From the NCBI GenBank assembly GCA_046565595.1, contig JBKHYG010000124.1, positions 1 through 14,953 of the forward strand: DNA of 14,953 nt, in the 5' to 3' direction. Origin of the DNA: JBKHYG01 sp046565595. Lineage in GTDB: Bacteria; Actinomycetota; AC-67. Positions 1-8,265 of this stretch are shown here, piece after piece (positions within the stretch are counted from its first letter, which is position 1; each line of letters begins with the position of its first letter). Made by a program: the position numbers and the translations under genes. Below the pieces are notes generated by a model. That model was not told where the DNA came from. It worked only from the letters and a program-made list of their open reading frames with translations, and did not search any database.

Positions 1-20
1 CGTTCACAGCAGTGGCGCCG

Positions 21-119
21 GTGTGGCACAGGTACCGAAGCCACCGTCGCCCAGGAACCGAAGCCGGGTCGCAGCGTGCAGCACAGGTGGCGGAGCCATC
101 GTGTGGCACAGGTGCCGAA
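21..119. repeat. Imperfect direct repeats next to tRNA-Ala
   Basis: The 19-base stretch at 21-39 recurs at 101-119 with one difference (GTGTGGCACAGGT followed by R-CCGAA). A more diverged copy lies at about 76-94. I see no credible gene in 1-144. The short open frames here have no ribosome-binding site and no recognisable protein. The segment is 3' of tRNA-Ala and reads like spacer DNA with local duplication. Confidence 0.45.
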
Positions 120-144
120 CTCTCACATCGCGCCGTGTCAGGTT

Positions 145-220
145 TGGTGGAGGCGACCGGACTCGAACCGACGACCCCCTGCTTGCAAAGCAGGTGCTCT
201 ACCAACTGAGCTACGCCCCC
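145..220 (-). tRNA. tRNA-Ala (anticodon TGC)
   Basis: Read on the minus strand the gene starts GGGGGCG and ends CGCCTCC-A-CCA, giving a seven-pair acceptor stem with one G-U pair and an encoded CCA (145-147). The D arm is GCTC...GAGC. The anticodon arm is CCTGC-TTTGCAA-GCAGG with anticodon TGC. The T arm carries GGTTCGAGTCC. In actinobacteria tRNA-Ala commonly follows tRNA-Ile just after gyrA. Here it is in that order and orientation but nearly 2.8 kb from tRNA-Ile because accessory genes lie between them. Confidence 0.97.
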
Positions 221-358
221 GTGGGAAGGTGGATGCTACCGCCCTAGACCGGGCTGGCCCTCGGCGGATGCGCTCCTGGGGAGACAACGATCGAACCACC
301 CGAAATGATGGTCAGAATCGTAGGTTTCGGTCGCTACTATCGGGGGTAAGGAGCAGCG

Positions 359-1315
359 TTGATCCAGCGTGACCATGGCCAGCCCGGCCCCGCTTCGTCG
401 GGAGCCTTCTCTCACCACGCGCTCTTCTATTCGGGCCTGAACGATCTGGTCGAACAGGCGGTGCCCTATCTCCGCGAAGGCATCCAGCAGGACGAGCGGA
501 TCTTGGTGCTCGCACCCCCGAACCGGCTCGAGGCTCTGCGCGATGGGCTGGGAGGCGACTCACGGCAGGTACAGTTCCAAGACATGACCAAGGCTGGCCG
601 CAACCCGTCGGCGATCATCTCGACATGGCGCGATTTCATCTCGAGCGGTGAGGGTCCGGTCCGAGGTATCGGCGAGCCAGCTTGGTTCGGACGCTCACCT
701 GAAGAGCTGCTCGAATGTCACCGACACGAGGCTCTGATCAACCTGGCGTTCGCCGACGATCAGGGCACGATCCTGTGTCCATACGATGCCTCAGCGCTAC
801 CTGCCGCGGAACTCGAGAAGGCACGCACGACGCATCCGACGGTGCTCGAACAGGGCATCCCAGCGCCGATCCGATCCTTCGAGGGAGCCGGGGCCGCGCT
901 CCGGATCCTCGACGCTCCCTTGTCGCCGGTGCCGGCTGACGCGTTGCGTTTCGAGTTCGGTGCTGACGGGCTTTCGGAGGTGCGCGCGGCGGCTCTCCGG
1001 TTCGGGATGGACTGCGGCTTGAAGCCGATGCAGGTCGACTGTTTCGTACTTGCAGCAAGCGAGTTGCTGACGAACTCTTTGAAGCACGGCGGCGGACGCG
1101 GCCAGTTGCTGTTGTGGCGCGCAGACGGATCGGTGGTCGGTCAGGTGGATGATCCTGGCTTCATCGCCGATCCGCTGATCGGCCGGCAACGCGCCGAGTT
1201 GAATGGCGGAGGCGGGCTCGGATTGTGGATGGTCAATCAGTTGGTCGATCTGATGCAGTTGCGGACAGGCACCGCCGGGACGAGCGTGCGCTTCTCGCTA
1301 CGCGTGGCTCGCTGA
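359..1315 (+). CDS. MEDS-domain / RsbW-type anti-sigma kinase regulator (RsbA-like)
   Basis: The 318-residue soluble protein has two parts. Residues ~17-170 resemble the MEDS (DcmR) sensory domain: an early HHALFYSGLNDLV segment, then ERILVLAPP, and an E-C-HRHEALIN region. Residues ~193-315 are a HATPase_c domain of the RsbW/SpoIIAB type, with an N-box (ASELLTNSLKHG), a DDPG turn and a glycine-rich lid GGGGLGLWMVNQL. Such proteins bind ATP and usually regulate a partner-switching cascade that controls an alternative sigma factor. The start is a TTG: AAGGAG at 348-353 lies five bases upstream and no in-frame ATG is nearby. A possible -10 (TACTAT, 335-340) precedes it. No sigma factor or anti-anti-sigma partner is in the window. 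The gene is convergent with the small membrane protein downstream, with a hairpin between them. Confidence 0.85.
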   Translation: MIQRDHGQPGPASSGAFSHHALFYSGLNDLVEQAVPYLREGIQQDERILVLAPPNRLEALRDGLGGDSRQVQFQDMTKAGRNPSAIISTWRDFISSGEGPVRGIGEPAWFGRSPEELLECHRHEALINLAFADDQGTILCPYDASALPAAELEKARTTHPTVLEQGIPAPIRSFEGAGAALRILDAPLSPVPADALRFEFGADGLSEVRAAALRFGMDCGLKPMQVDCFVLAASELLTNSLKHGGGRGQLLLWRADGSVVGQVDDPGFIADPLIGRQRAELNGGGGLGLWMVNQLVDLMQLRTGTAGTSVRFSLRVAR

Positions 1316-1323
1316 GACACGAC

Positions 1324-1347
1324 GACCGCCCCGGAAGCGGGGCGGTC
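1324..1347. terminator. Strong hairpin between convergent genes
   Basis: A perfect 10-base-pair GC-rich stem (GACCGCCCCG / CGGGGCGGTC) with a GAAG tetraloop starts nine bases after the stop codon of the MEDS/RsbW gene. There is no long T run after it, which is common for actinobacterial terminators. It could serve both converging transcripts. Confidence 0.7.
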
Positions 1348-1369
1348 GGTCGGCTTGGGTGCAGTCCGT

Positions 1370-1531
1370 CTACTTGTCTTCGCCGGCTGGCGGTTTGGCT
1401 TCTTCCCAGCCTGGCTCGTCGGCCGCCTTCTTCTTCTTCAGGAAGAACAACACGCCTCCCACCGCAGCTAGCAACATGGCGAAGAGCTTCTTGTGGCCCT
1501 TCTTCTCTGTGGTCTCATCGTGATCAGACAT
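1370..1531 (-). CDS. Small single-pass membrane protein
   Basis: This encodes 53 residues: a charged N-terminus (SDHDETTEKKGHKK), one hydrophobic helix (KLFAMLLAAVGGVLFFL), a KKKK stop-transfer cluster and an acidic tail containing WEEA and KPP. The layout is that of a short one-helix actinobacterial membrane protein of unknown function. I chose the internal ATG at 1531 rather than the far upstream start because a good Shine-Dalgarno (GGAGG, with AGGTGA overlapping it) lies eight bases before it. The upstream extension is proline-rich and shows nothing membrane-like. The positive residues after the helix suggest the tail is cytoplasmic, but the length is too short for a firm topology. Confidence 0.7.
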   Translation of the reverse strand: MSDHDETTEKKGHKKLFAMLLAAVGGVLFFLKKKKAADEPGWEEAKPPAGEDK

Positions 1532-1609
1532 CACGCTCACCTCCCGGGGGTTAGGTCCATCGTACCCAGTCGGAGGAGGTTCTAACAAGGAGAGCCCTCC
1601 GAAGTGGGA

Positions 1610-1931
1610 TCAGGCTTGGCCATCTAGGCGTTCGATGATCGCGTCGCGGATGGTCTCGGCGTCGACAGGTTCGGTGAACCGACCAGCGAGGACCTTGCCT
1701 GCAGAGGTAGCGCATCCGCCATCCCCAACGACCACGAATATAGGCACAGAACTGGTTGCTTCCTCGGACAAGAGACGCTTGACCACCTGCTCGCACGACA
1801 TGCCCGGCAGAGGACATCGGAGCACCAATGCATCTGGCGGACGAGACCGCGCCAGCATCAAGACCGTCCCCGCGTCGGGAGCGCGCGAAACCTTCAATCA
1901 GTTCGGGATCCCCCAACAGAACATCGCTCAT
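1610..1931 (-). CDS. Degenerate response-regulator receiver-like protein, apparently frameshifted
   Basis: The last ~80 residues (frame open from 1897 to 1610) follow the receiver fold of CheY-type regulators. They run PDALVLRCPLPGMS, then a helix, PIFVVVGDGG, and AGRFTEPVDAETIRDAI, which matches the beta-5/KP-helix end of the fold. The aspartate that would be phosphorylated is replaced (VLRCPLPG where VLLDxxMPG is usual), and the conserved lysine before Pro is Glu. A well-placed ATG at 1931, behind GGGAGGGGGTGAGG, opens in a different frame and reads MSDVLLGDPELIEGF, a plausible first strand and helix of the same fold. Removing one base in the CCC or GGGG runs just downstream joins the two. 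Either this is a pseudogene or sequencing error, or the shorter TTG-started protein is what is made. It would be a non-phosphorylated receiver at best. Confidence 0.5.
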
Positions 1932-2003
1932 CCTCACCCCCTCCCGGCGAGCACTCGGTTCGATCCGCGCACCCGCCTCTGCCCCTTGCGATGCGCCGCG
2001 GAA

Positions 2004-2031
2004 TCTATATCGGGTTGAGGCACCGGGGCAA
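2004..2031 (-). promoter_or_regulatory. Candidate promoter of the receiver-like gene
   Basis: On the minus strand TTGCCC (2031-2026) and TATAGA (2009-2004) are separated by 16 bases. Transcription would start near 1997 and leave a leader of about 65 bases before the ATG at 1931. The rest of the 1932-2182 gap shows only the divergent gene's promoter. Confidence 0.4.
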
Positions 2032-2130
2032 CTTGTCCCAGGTTCCAGACTGTGACCTATTGCCGATTCTTCCTTGCTACTCACCGGTAACAAAGTTGGA
2101 GGGGATGGCCATCGGAGTCCTCGCCCGAAC

Positions 2131-2176
2131 TGACAACTCATCATCCTTGATGAGCCTTACTCATAAGTGATATGTT
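2131..2176 (+). promoter_or_regulatory. Promoter and dyad operator of the HTH-nucleotidyltransferase gene
   Basis: An inverted repeat CTCATCA-TCCT-TGATGAG occupies 2137-2154. Its right arm overlaps a possible -35 (TTGATG, 2147-2152). An extended -10, TGA-TATGTT, follows with the hexamer at 2171-2176, six bases before the ATG at 2183, so the mRNA is probably leaderless. A dyad over the -35 box just before a gene encoding an HTH protein suggests self-repression. On the other strand this site also resembles the boundary repeat seen at 9956-13024 (CTCATC...GATGAGTTGT). Confidence 0.5.
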
Positions 2177-2182
2177 CGCAGC

Positions 2183-2968
2183 ATGGGTGCCGGAGCGACG
2201 GTGAGGGCGGCTCGCAAGAAGGCGCGGCTGACGCAGACGGCGTTGGCGGAGCGGTCGGGCGTCTCGGTTCCGACGATCTCGCGGATCGAATCCGGGACTC
2301 ACCAACCTCGCTTCGATACGGTCGAGCGGCTGCTGCGCGCCTGCGAGATGCGGCTCGAACTGACCTCGATCGGCGGCCGCGGCATCGACCGTTCGACCTT
2401 CCGGCTGCATGGCTCGACCGACCGGGTATTGACGCTGGCCGAAGAGGCGGGACGGTACGGCGTCCCCGGCCGCGATGCAGCCTGGGATCCTCGCGCGCAC
2501 CTGGATGCTCTGCTGCGGCACGGTGTTCGATTCGTGGTCATCGGTGGGTTGGGTGCGCGCGTGTGGGGTTCGCCGACGGTCACCGATGACACCGACATCG
2601 CCTACGAGCACTCGCCCGAGAACATCGGCAACCTGGTGGCGGCGCTGGCCGAACTTGGCGCCACCCTGCGCAACCTGCCACACGGGATCCAGGCGAAGGT
2701 CGACGAAGCGACCTTCCGACACAGTTTCAACCTCGGGTTCGATACCGACTCGGGGAAACTGGACTGCCTTGCCATGCCCGCAGGTATAGACGACTTCGAC
2801 GAGTTGGAAGCGGTCGCTGCCCGCATAGAGCTGCATCCGGGACTGGTCGTTCCTGTTGCTTCACTTGACGATCTGATCAGGATGAAGCGAGCCGCCGGAC
2901 GGCCGAAGGACAGGATCGAACTGGAGGTCCTCGCAGCACTACGCGACGAACGCGAGCGCCACGCCTGA
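2183..2968 (+). CDS. XRE-family HTH fused to an AbiEii-like nucleotidyltransferase
   Basis: A 261-residue two-domain protein. Residues ~7-60 are a Cro/C1-type HTH (VRAARKKARLTQTALAERSG, then VSVPTISRIESGTHQPRFDTV). From ~105 to the end is a nucleotidyltransferase fold: RFVVIGGLGARVWGS supplies the GG...G motif, TVTDDTDIA the metal-binding acidic pair, LDCLAMP a later strand with an acidic residue, and DDLIRMKRAAGRPKDRIELEVL is the C-terminal helix typical of AbiEii/AbiGii-toxin relatives. Such enzymes in toxin-antitoxin systems transfer nucleotides to RNA or protein. Here HTH and enzyme are one chain and no separate antitoxin gene adjoins it, so it may regulate itself. It sits between tRNA-Ala and tRNA-Ile on the opposite strand, consistent with an inserted cassette. 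Activity is inferred from motifs only. Confidence 0.85.
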   Translation: MGAGATVRAARKKARLTQTALAERSGVSVPTISRIESGTHQPRFDTVERLLRACEMRLELTSIGGRGIDRSTFRLHGSTDRVLTLAEEAGRYGVPGRDAAWDPRAHLDALLRHGVRFVVIGGLGARVWGSPTVTDDTDIAYEHSPENIGNLVAALAELGATLRNLPHGIQAKVDEATFRHSFNLGFDTDSGKLDCLAMPAGIDDFDELEAVAARIELHPGLVVPVASLDDLIRMKRAAGRPKDRIELEVLAALRDERERHA

Positions 2969-2982
2969 CTCATCCACGGACA
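2968..2982 (+). repeat. Partial copy of the boundary repeat after the HTH-nucleotidyltransferase gene
   Basis: ACTCATCCACGGA overlaps the last base of the stop codon and continues beyond it. It matches the left half and centre of the repeat at 13002 (ACTCATCCCCGGATGAG), but the right arm is degraded. Together with the opposite-orientation site at 2131-2154 it brackets the gene. Being half a motif, it could be chance. Confidence 0.3.
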
Positions 2983-3000
2983 GATCCGCAAACTTCCGGG

Positions 3001-3077
<77 letters not shown>

Positions 3078-3132
3078 GGAAGAGCGGGAGGATAGCAACC
3101 CGCCGCCGGATGCGGGAAGCCGATCGGAGCCG

Positions 3133-4389
3133 CTACTGGTCGCGTTCGACCACGATCATCTCGACCCCACCGACGACATCGGCGATGAGGTTGTAGAGGA
3201 ACGCAGCGAAGGTAGTCACGATGCTGGCCACGACGGTCCAGATGCTTCCGGCGACGAAACTGATGATGAACAGCCTGAAGCCCGCGATCTGGAAGTCGCT
3301 GCGGATCAGCTCAGCAACCAGTTGCTCGATGTTCGCCACGACTCCGACCGCCCGCAGCGCCATGTAGATCAGGCCGGCGGCCAGCAACATGACGAGCATG
3401 GTGCAGAAGTAGAAGACCATCGAGAACCGGAAGACGCTGACCGGATCGAACTTGCGGATGGCCAGGCGCCCACGCCGCAGACGGCGAACCTCGCCGACGG
3501 GTCGGCGCTCTTCGCGGACAGCCGGGGCCGTTTCGGGCTTAGGTTCAGGCTTGCTCGGCGTAGCAGGCGGGACCTGTCGTGTCTCCCACGGGCGAGTCCC
3601 CGTGCCCCCTACCGGAGGAACCGTCGGCGTCCCGGTACCGCCTACCGGAGGAACCGTCGGCGTCCCGGTATCACCCACAGGCGGTACCGTCGGCGTGCGG
3701 GTACCACCCGCTGGCGGAGCGCTCGGGATCGGGGTGCCGCCTAGCGGCGGAACGGCGGGAGTCTCGCTCGGTCGGTCTACGGTCGTGGTCGAACCCGACG
3801 CTGCGACGCTCGGGGGTGCGGGCGGCGTGGAAGGCGGCTTGGACATCGGAGACGACGACGGCGTTCCCTCGAGCGGCGGCGCGAAGCTTCGCTCGGTCTT
3901 CGGTTCGTCGTCGGTCTTCGGATCTATACGCTGCCACGGCCGGACCTCGGGCATGACGGCGGTGTCGTCAGTCTTCGGCGTCATCCAGGACGGCGCGGGT
4001 GGCGTGTCGGGATCCGACAGGTCGGGGATCGCAGGGATGTCGTCCTTGCGGTCGGACTCGGTGGACGCATCCGTCGACTCCTCGCTGGGTCGTGCTGGCG
4101 CCTCGGTGCCAGACGCCTGCTGCTCGGACTGGACTGGCTTGGATGGTGTCAACCAGTCACGCCTTGGAGCCTCAGAGGGGATCGGCTCCGCTCGCGGCGG
4201 ATCCGATGGCGGGGCCGGGAAACTGGGAGGCTTGACCTCCGGTCCTCCTAGCGGAGGCACGGCAGGCAGCGAGTCCTTCGTGGGCTCGTCTTTGCGTTCG
4301 TTGGGGTCCTCTCGCTTGGGGGGTTCCCAGCGATCGGGGGGACGCCAGCGTTCGGTCTTATCGGCCTGCGGCCGATCCTCGTCGGTCAT
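3133..4389 (-). CDS. DUF3566 transmembrane protein with long proline-rich N-terminal region
   Basis: This 418-residue membrane protein matches the one encoded directly after gyrA in actinobacteria (Rv0007-like). Residues 1 to ~295 are low-complexity, rich in Pro, Asp, Glu, Lys, Ser and Thr, and probably disordered in the cytoplasm. They include an 11-residue tandem repeat, PPVGGTGTPTV. Residues ~298-418 are the DUF3566 domain: a basic lead-in (RRLRRGRLAIRKFDPVSVFR), a helix at ~320-345, a linker, and a second hydrophobic stretch at ~373-405, then a short charged tail. The family's role is not established; proximity to gyrase and membrane location are conserved. ATG at 4389 was chosen over the GTG one codon earlier; no strong Shine-Dalgarno is visible. 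Normally it is close behind gyrA, but here a plus-strand gene pair intervenes, so it probably needs its own promoter. Confidence 0.88.
   Translation of the reverse strand: MTDEDRPQADKTERWRPPDRWEPPKREDPNERKDEPTKDSLPAVPPLGGPEVKPPSFPAPPSDPPRAEPIPSEAPRRDWLTPSKPVQSEQQASGTEAPARPSEESTDASTESDRKDDIPAIPDLSDPDTPPAPSWMTPKTDDTAVMPEVRPWQRIDPKTDDEPKTERSFAPPLEGTPSSSPMSKPPSTPPAPPSVAASGSTTTVDRPSETPAVPPLGGTPIPSAPPAGGTRTPTVPPVGDTGTPTVPPVGGTGTPTVPPVGGTGTRPWETRQVPPATPSKPEPKPETAPAVREERRPVGEVRRLRRGRLAIRKFDPVSVFRFSMVFYFCTMLVMLLAAGLIYMALRAVGVVANIEQLVAELIRSDFQIAGFRLFIISFVAGSIWTVVASIVTTFAAFLYNLIADVVGGVEMIVVERDQ
3598..3762 (-). repeat. 33-base tandem repeat inside the DUF3566 gene
   Basis: About five consecutive 33-base units encode PPVGGTGTPTV-type repeats. 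The units near 3631-3663 and the one before it are nearly identical. The outer ones decay (PPAGGTRTPTV, PPLGGTPIPSA). The period is a multiple of three, so unit number can change without breaking the frame. It lies in the disordered linker ahead of the membrane domain. Confidence 0.85.
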
Positions 4390-4450
4390 CACCGCGGAAG
4401 CCTACCCGCTGGAAGGTTCGAACAATCCAGACGAGGGAAGGTCGTTCGGA

Positions 4451-4471
4451 CCACCGTCGGGAGTACGGTGG
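4451..4471 (+). promoter_or_regulatory. Dyad operator/promoter of the DUF4258-DUF2283 pair
   Basis: CCACCGT (4451-4457) and ACGGTGG (4465-4471) form a perfect 7-base inverted repeat with a 7-base spacer. The right arm overlaps a possible -10, TACGGT (4464-4469), six bases before the ATG at 4476. The position fits autorepression by the encoded complex and a leaderless message. I find no convincing -35 box. Confidence 0.45.
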
Positions 4472-4475
4472 ATCG

Positions 4476-4697
4476 ATGCGCTTCAGCCGACACGCCAAGA
4501 ACAGACTCCGCCTAATCAAGCGCGGCTGCCCGCATCTGACCATGGAAGAGATCATCGATGCAGCCAAGCGTGGAGAGTTGCTCGGGAGGGACCGATCCGA
4601 CGATCGGCGGAGACGGATCCACATCCGAGGTATCGTTGTTGTCCTTGTGATCGACCCCAGTCGGAGGGTTGTGATCACCTTGTGGAGGGAGCGCTGA
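4476..4697 (+). CDS. DUF4258-family protein, probable toxin-like partner
   Basis: A 73-residue basic protein opening MRFSRHAKNRLRLIKRG. The S-x-HA-x-x-R-x-x-x-R-G signature is typical of DUF4258, a small RelE-like fold often found in toxin-antitoxin-like pairs. The centre (TMEEIIDAAKRGELLG) is the usual helix after the signature, and the end (RIHIRGIVVVLVIDPSRRVVITLWRER) gives the terminal beta strands. The gene ends one base before the ATG of the DUF2283 gene, so the two are translationally coupled. RNase activity has not been generally shown for the family; the toxin role is inferred from fold and pairing. It lies on the strand opposite to gyrA and the DUF3566 gene, which marks an insertion. 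Confidence 0.75.
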   Translation: MRFSRHAKNRLRLIKRGCPHLTMEEIIDAAKRGELLGRDRSDDRRRRIHIRGIVVVLVIDPSRRVVITLWRER

Positions 4698-4698
4698 G

Positions 4699-4935
4699 AT
4701 GGCTGTCTATACCTATGACGAAGAGGTTGACGCCCTCTACATCCTCTTGGTCGCCGACGAAGAGGCCTCGATCGCCAAGACCGAGGAGATCGATGACCGC
4801 ATCCATGTCGACCTGAACGAGGACGGCGTCATGGTCGGCATAGAGATCCTGTACCCGGGCCGAGGCGTCGACCTAGAAGGGGTGCGCTCGCGATACGGCC
4901 TGCAGGTCCGGGTCCCGTTCAAGTTCGCGGCGTGA
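4699..4935 (+). CDS. DUF2283-family protein, probable antitoxin
   Basis: A 78-residue acidic protein. It opens with YDEEVDALYILL, the hallmark of DUF2283 (YD-x-x-x-D-x-LYI-x-L), and continues ARTE-like strand residues, IDDRIHVDLNEDGVMVGIEIL, in which D-x-x-G-x-x-x-G-I-E-I-L is also typical. DUF2283 and DUF4258 genes commonly occur side by side, and the acidic member is regarded as the antitoxin. Start: ATG at 4699, one base after the upstream stop, with GGAGGGAGCG about eight bases ahead inside the DUF4258 gene. It is convergent with gyrA, which ends only 30 bases away; no hairpin terminator is visible between them. Confidence 0.78.
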   Translation: MAVYTYDEEVDALYILLVADEEASIAKTEEIDDRIHVDLNEDGVMVGIEILYPGRGVDLEGVRSRYGLQVRVPFKFAA

Positions 4936-4965
4936 CCGCCCGAACCCGACGACGCCGCAACTCCG

Positions 4966-7440
<2,475 letters not shown>

Positions 7441-7473
7441 GGTTCCTCAGACGGCTGCGGGAGGGCTGTTCTA

Positions 7474-7502
7474 GGCCTTGCAGTCTAGTATTTCTGCAGG
7501 CC
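7474..7502 (-). promoter_or_regulatory. gyrA upstream region with imperfect inverted repeat
   Basis: GGCCTTGCAG (7474-7483) and CTGCAGGCC (7494-7502) pair with a single bulged base around an AT-rich ten-base centre. The centre and left arm contain minus-strand TAGACT and TACTAG, either of which could be the -10 for gyrA. I find no good -35. A dyad over a gyrase promoter could take part in supercoiling-sensitive control, but this is only suggestive. Confidence 0.3.
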
Positions 7503-7548
7503 AGGCGGGGCGGGTGCGCGCGCTTCGAGAGCCTCTTCCCGGGCGGGT

Positions 7549-8115
7549 CTAGGCGTCCTCGGGCCGCACCGTTCTACCGCCAGGACGCTTCAGCCATAGC
7601 TCCCCGTCCTTCAGGATCGGGAGTCCGAGGAACACATCGTTGCGGTCCACTACCACGCACCTTCCGGTGAAGTAGTCCTCCGACCGCATGAGCGTCATCC
7701 CCGCCTCGATCACAGGCCGTCGCGACTCCAACCCTTCGAGCAGCGTCGCGCAGGCTCCGTTCTCGTCCTCAGCAAAGGCGACCAGAAGGTGCTCTGAGGT
7801 GATCGCATCGTGACCCAGATCCGATCCGATAGATCCTGCCCGCTCGATGCAGCGCATCAGCCGAGGCGTCGGTTCGAGGTGGCTCATCGGAGTCGATGAA
7901 CCCCACCGCCACTCGGGGGCTTCCAGCAGTTCTTCCAGTCCGGTCCTCGCCAGTTGGAGGACCCCCCGCTCTTCGAGGAAGGCTGCCGGCCACCCGTGCT
8001 TGTCGCCCAGCATCGACAGCATCACATGTTCGCACCCCACGGCGCGATGCCCAAGGGTGCGAGCCCGATCACCCGCACCCGTGAAGCAGCGATGCAGTCG
8101 TTGGCTGAACAGCAA
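7549..8115 (-). CDS. Stand-alone Clp N-domain (Clp_N) protein
   Basis: A 188-residue protein with the double repeat of the ClpA/ClpC N-terminal domain: LGHRAVGCEHVMLSMLGD (~21-38) and LGHDAITSEHLLVAFAED (~100-117), each followed by its helices. In Clp ATPases this domain binds adaptors and substrates. Here no AAA module follows; the last ~50 residues (DYFTGRCVVVDRNDVFLGL onward) are unrecognised, so it may act as an adaptor or decoy. The frame stays open to an ATG at 8202, but that 5' part contains a hairpin plus T4 that looks like a terminator. I therefore prefer the TTG at 8115, which lies seven bases after a -10-like TAAGAT (8128-8123) and leaves the domain complete. The start remains uncertain. 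It is divergent from the ParD-like/zeta pair. Confidence 0.72.
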   Translation of the reverse strand: MLFSQRLHRCFTGAGDRARTLGHRAVGCEHVMLSMLGDKHGWPAAFLEERGVLQLARTGLEELLEAPEWRWGSSTPMSHLEPTPRLMRCIERAGSIGSDLGHDAITSEHLLVAFAEDENGACATLLEGLESRRPVIEAGMTLMRSEDYFTGRCVVVDRNDVFLGLPILKDGELWLKRPGGRTVRPEDA

Positions 8116-8151
8116 TGGGCGGATCTTAGTGTCGAGCCTTCTCTGAGATTC

Positions 8152-8175
8152 AAAAGGCGCCCCGCTGGCGGCGCC
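8152..8175 (-). terminator. Hairpin with T4 tail on the minus strand
   Basis: Minus-strand GGCGCC (8175-8170) pairs with GGCGCC (8161-8156) across an 8-base loop and is followed by TTTT (8155-8152), the form of an intrinsic terminator. No minus-strand gene ends here. It either attenuates transcription entering the Clp_N gene from upstream or is a relic. Confidence 0.45.
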
Positions 8176-8208
8176 CGTGAACCCGGAGGTAGGGCATCCC
8201 ATGCACCC

Positions 8209-8238
8209 TGGACTAAGGTTGTAGCAACTTGCTACACT
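8209..8238 (+). promoter_or_regulatory. Promoter and palindromic operator of the ParD-like/zeta pair
   Basis: The perfect 15-base palindrome GTAGCAACTTGCTAC lies at 8221-8235. Its right arm runs into a -10 box, TACACT (8233-8238). TGGACT (8209-8214) is a possible -35 at 18 bases. A repressor on the palindrome would block RNA polymerase. Nearly the same palindrome and the same -10 hexamer precede the VapB-like gene (9892-9910). Confidence 0.65.
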
Positions 8239-8265
8239 TGAGATACGTCGAAGAGGAGGCCCGGG

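Noticed and set aside
1..144. CRISPR-like array
   Set aside because: Only two to three short imperfect repeats at unequal spacing, with no palindromic repeat and no cas genes.
323..349. SigB-type promoter (GGTTT-N16-GGGTAA) before the MEDS/RsbW gene
   Set aside because: Attractive because the product is an anti-sigma-type regulator, but the -10 would overlap the Shine-Dalgarno and put the transcript start at the start codon. The TACTAT box is simpler.
1551..2144. Full 197-codon minus-strand frame upstream of and through the receiver-like gene
   Set aside because: Before 1931 it crosses the promoter region, and after the frame break it reads Arg-rich nonsense. Only the short N-terminal part from the ATG at 1931 looks genuine.
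2141..2836. A 231-codon minus-strand open frame over the HTH-nucleotidyltransferase gene
   Set aside because: Reverse-frame shadow; the plus-strand gene has clear domain motifs and a promoter.
3452..4816. A 454-codon open frame on the plus strand
   Set aside because: It is the antisense shadow of the proline-rich, repeat-bearing DUF3566 gene, with Gly/Ser-rich low-complexity output, and it runs through the start of the DUF4258 gene.
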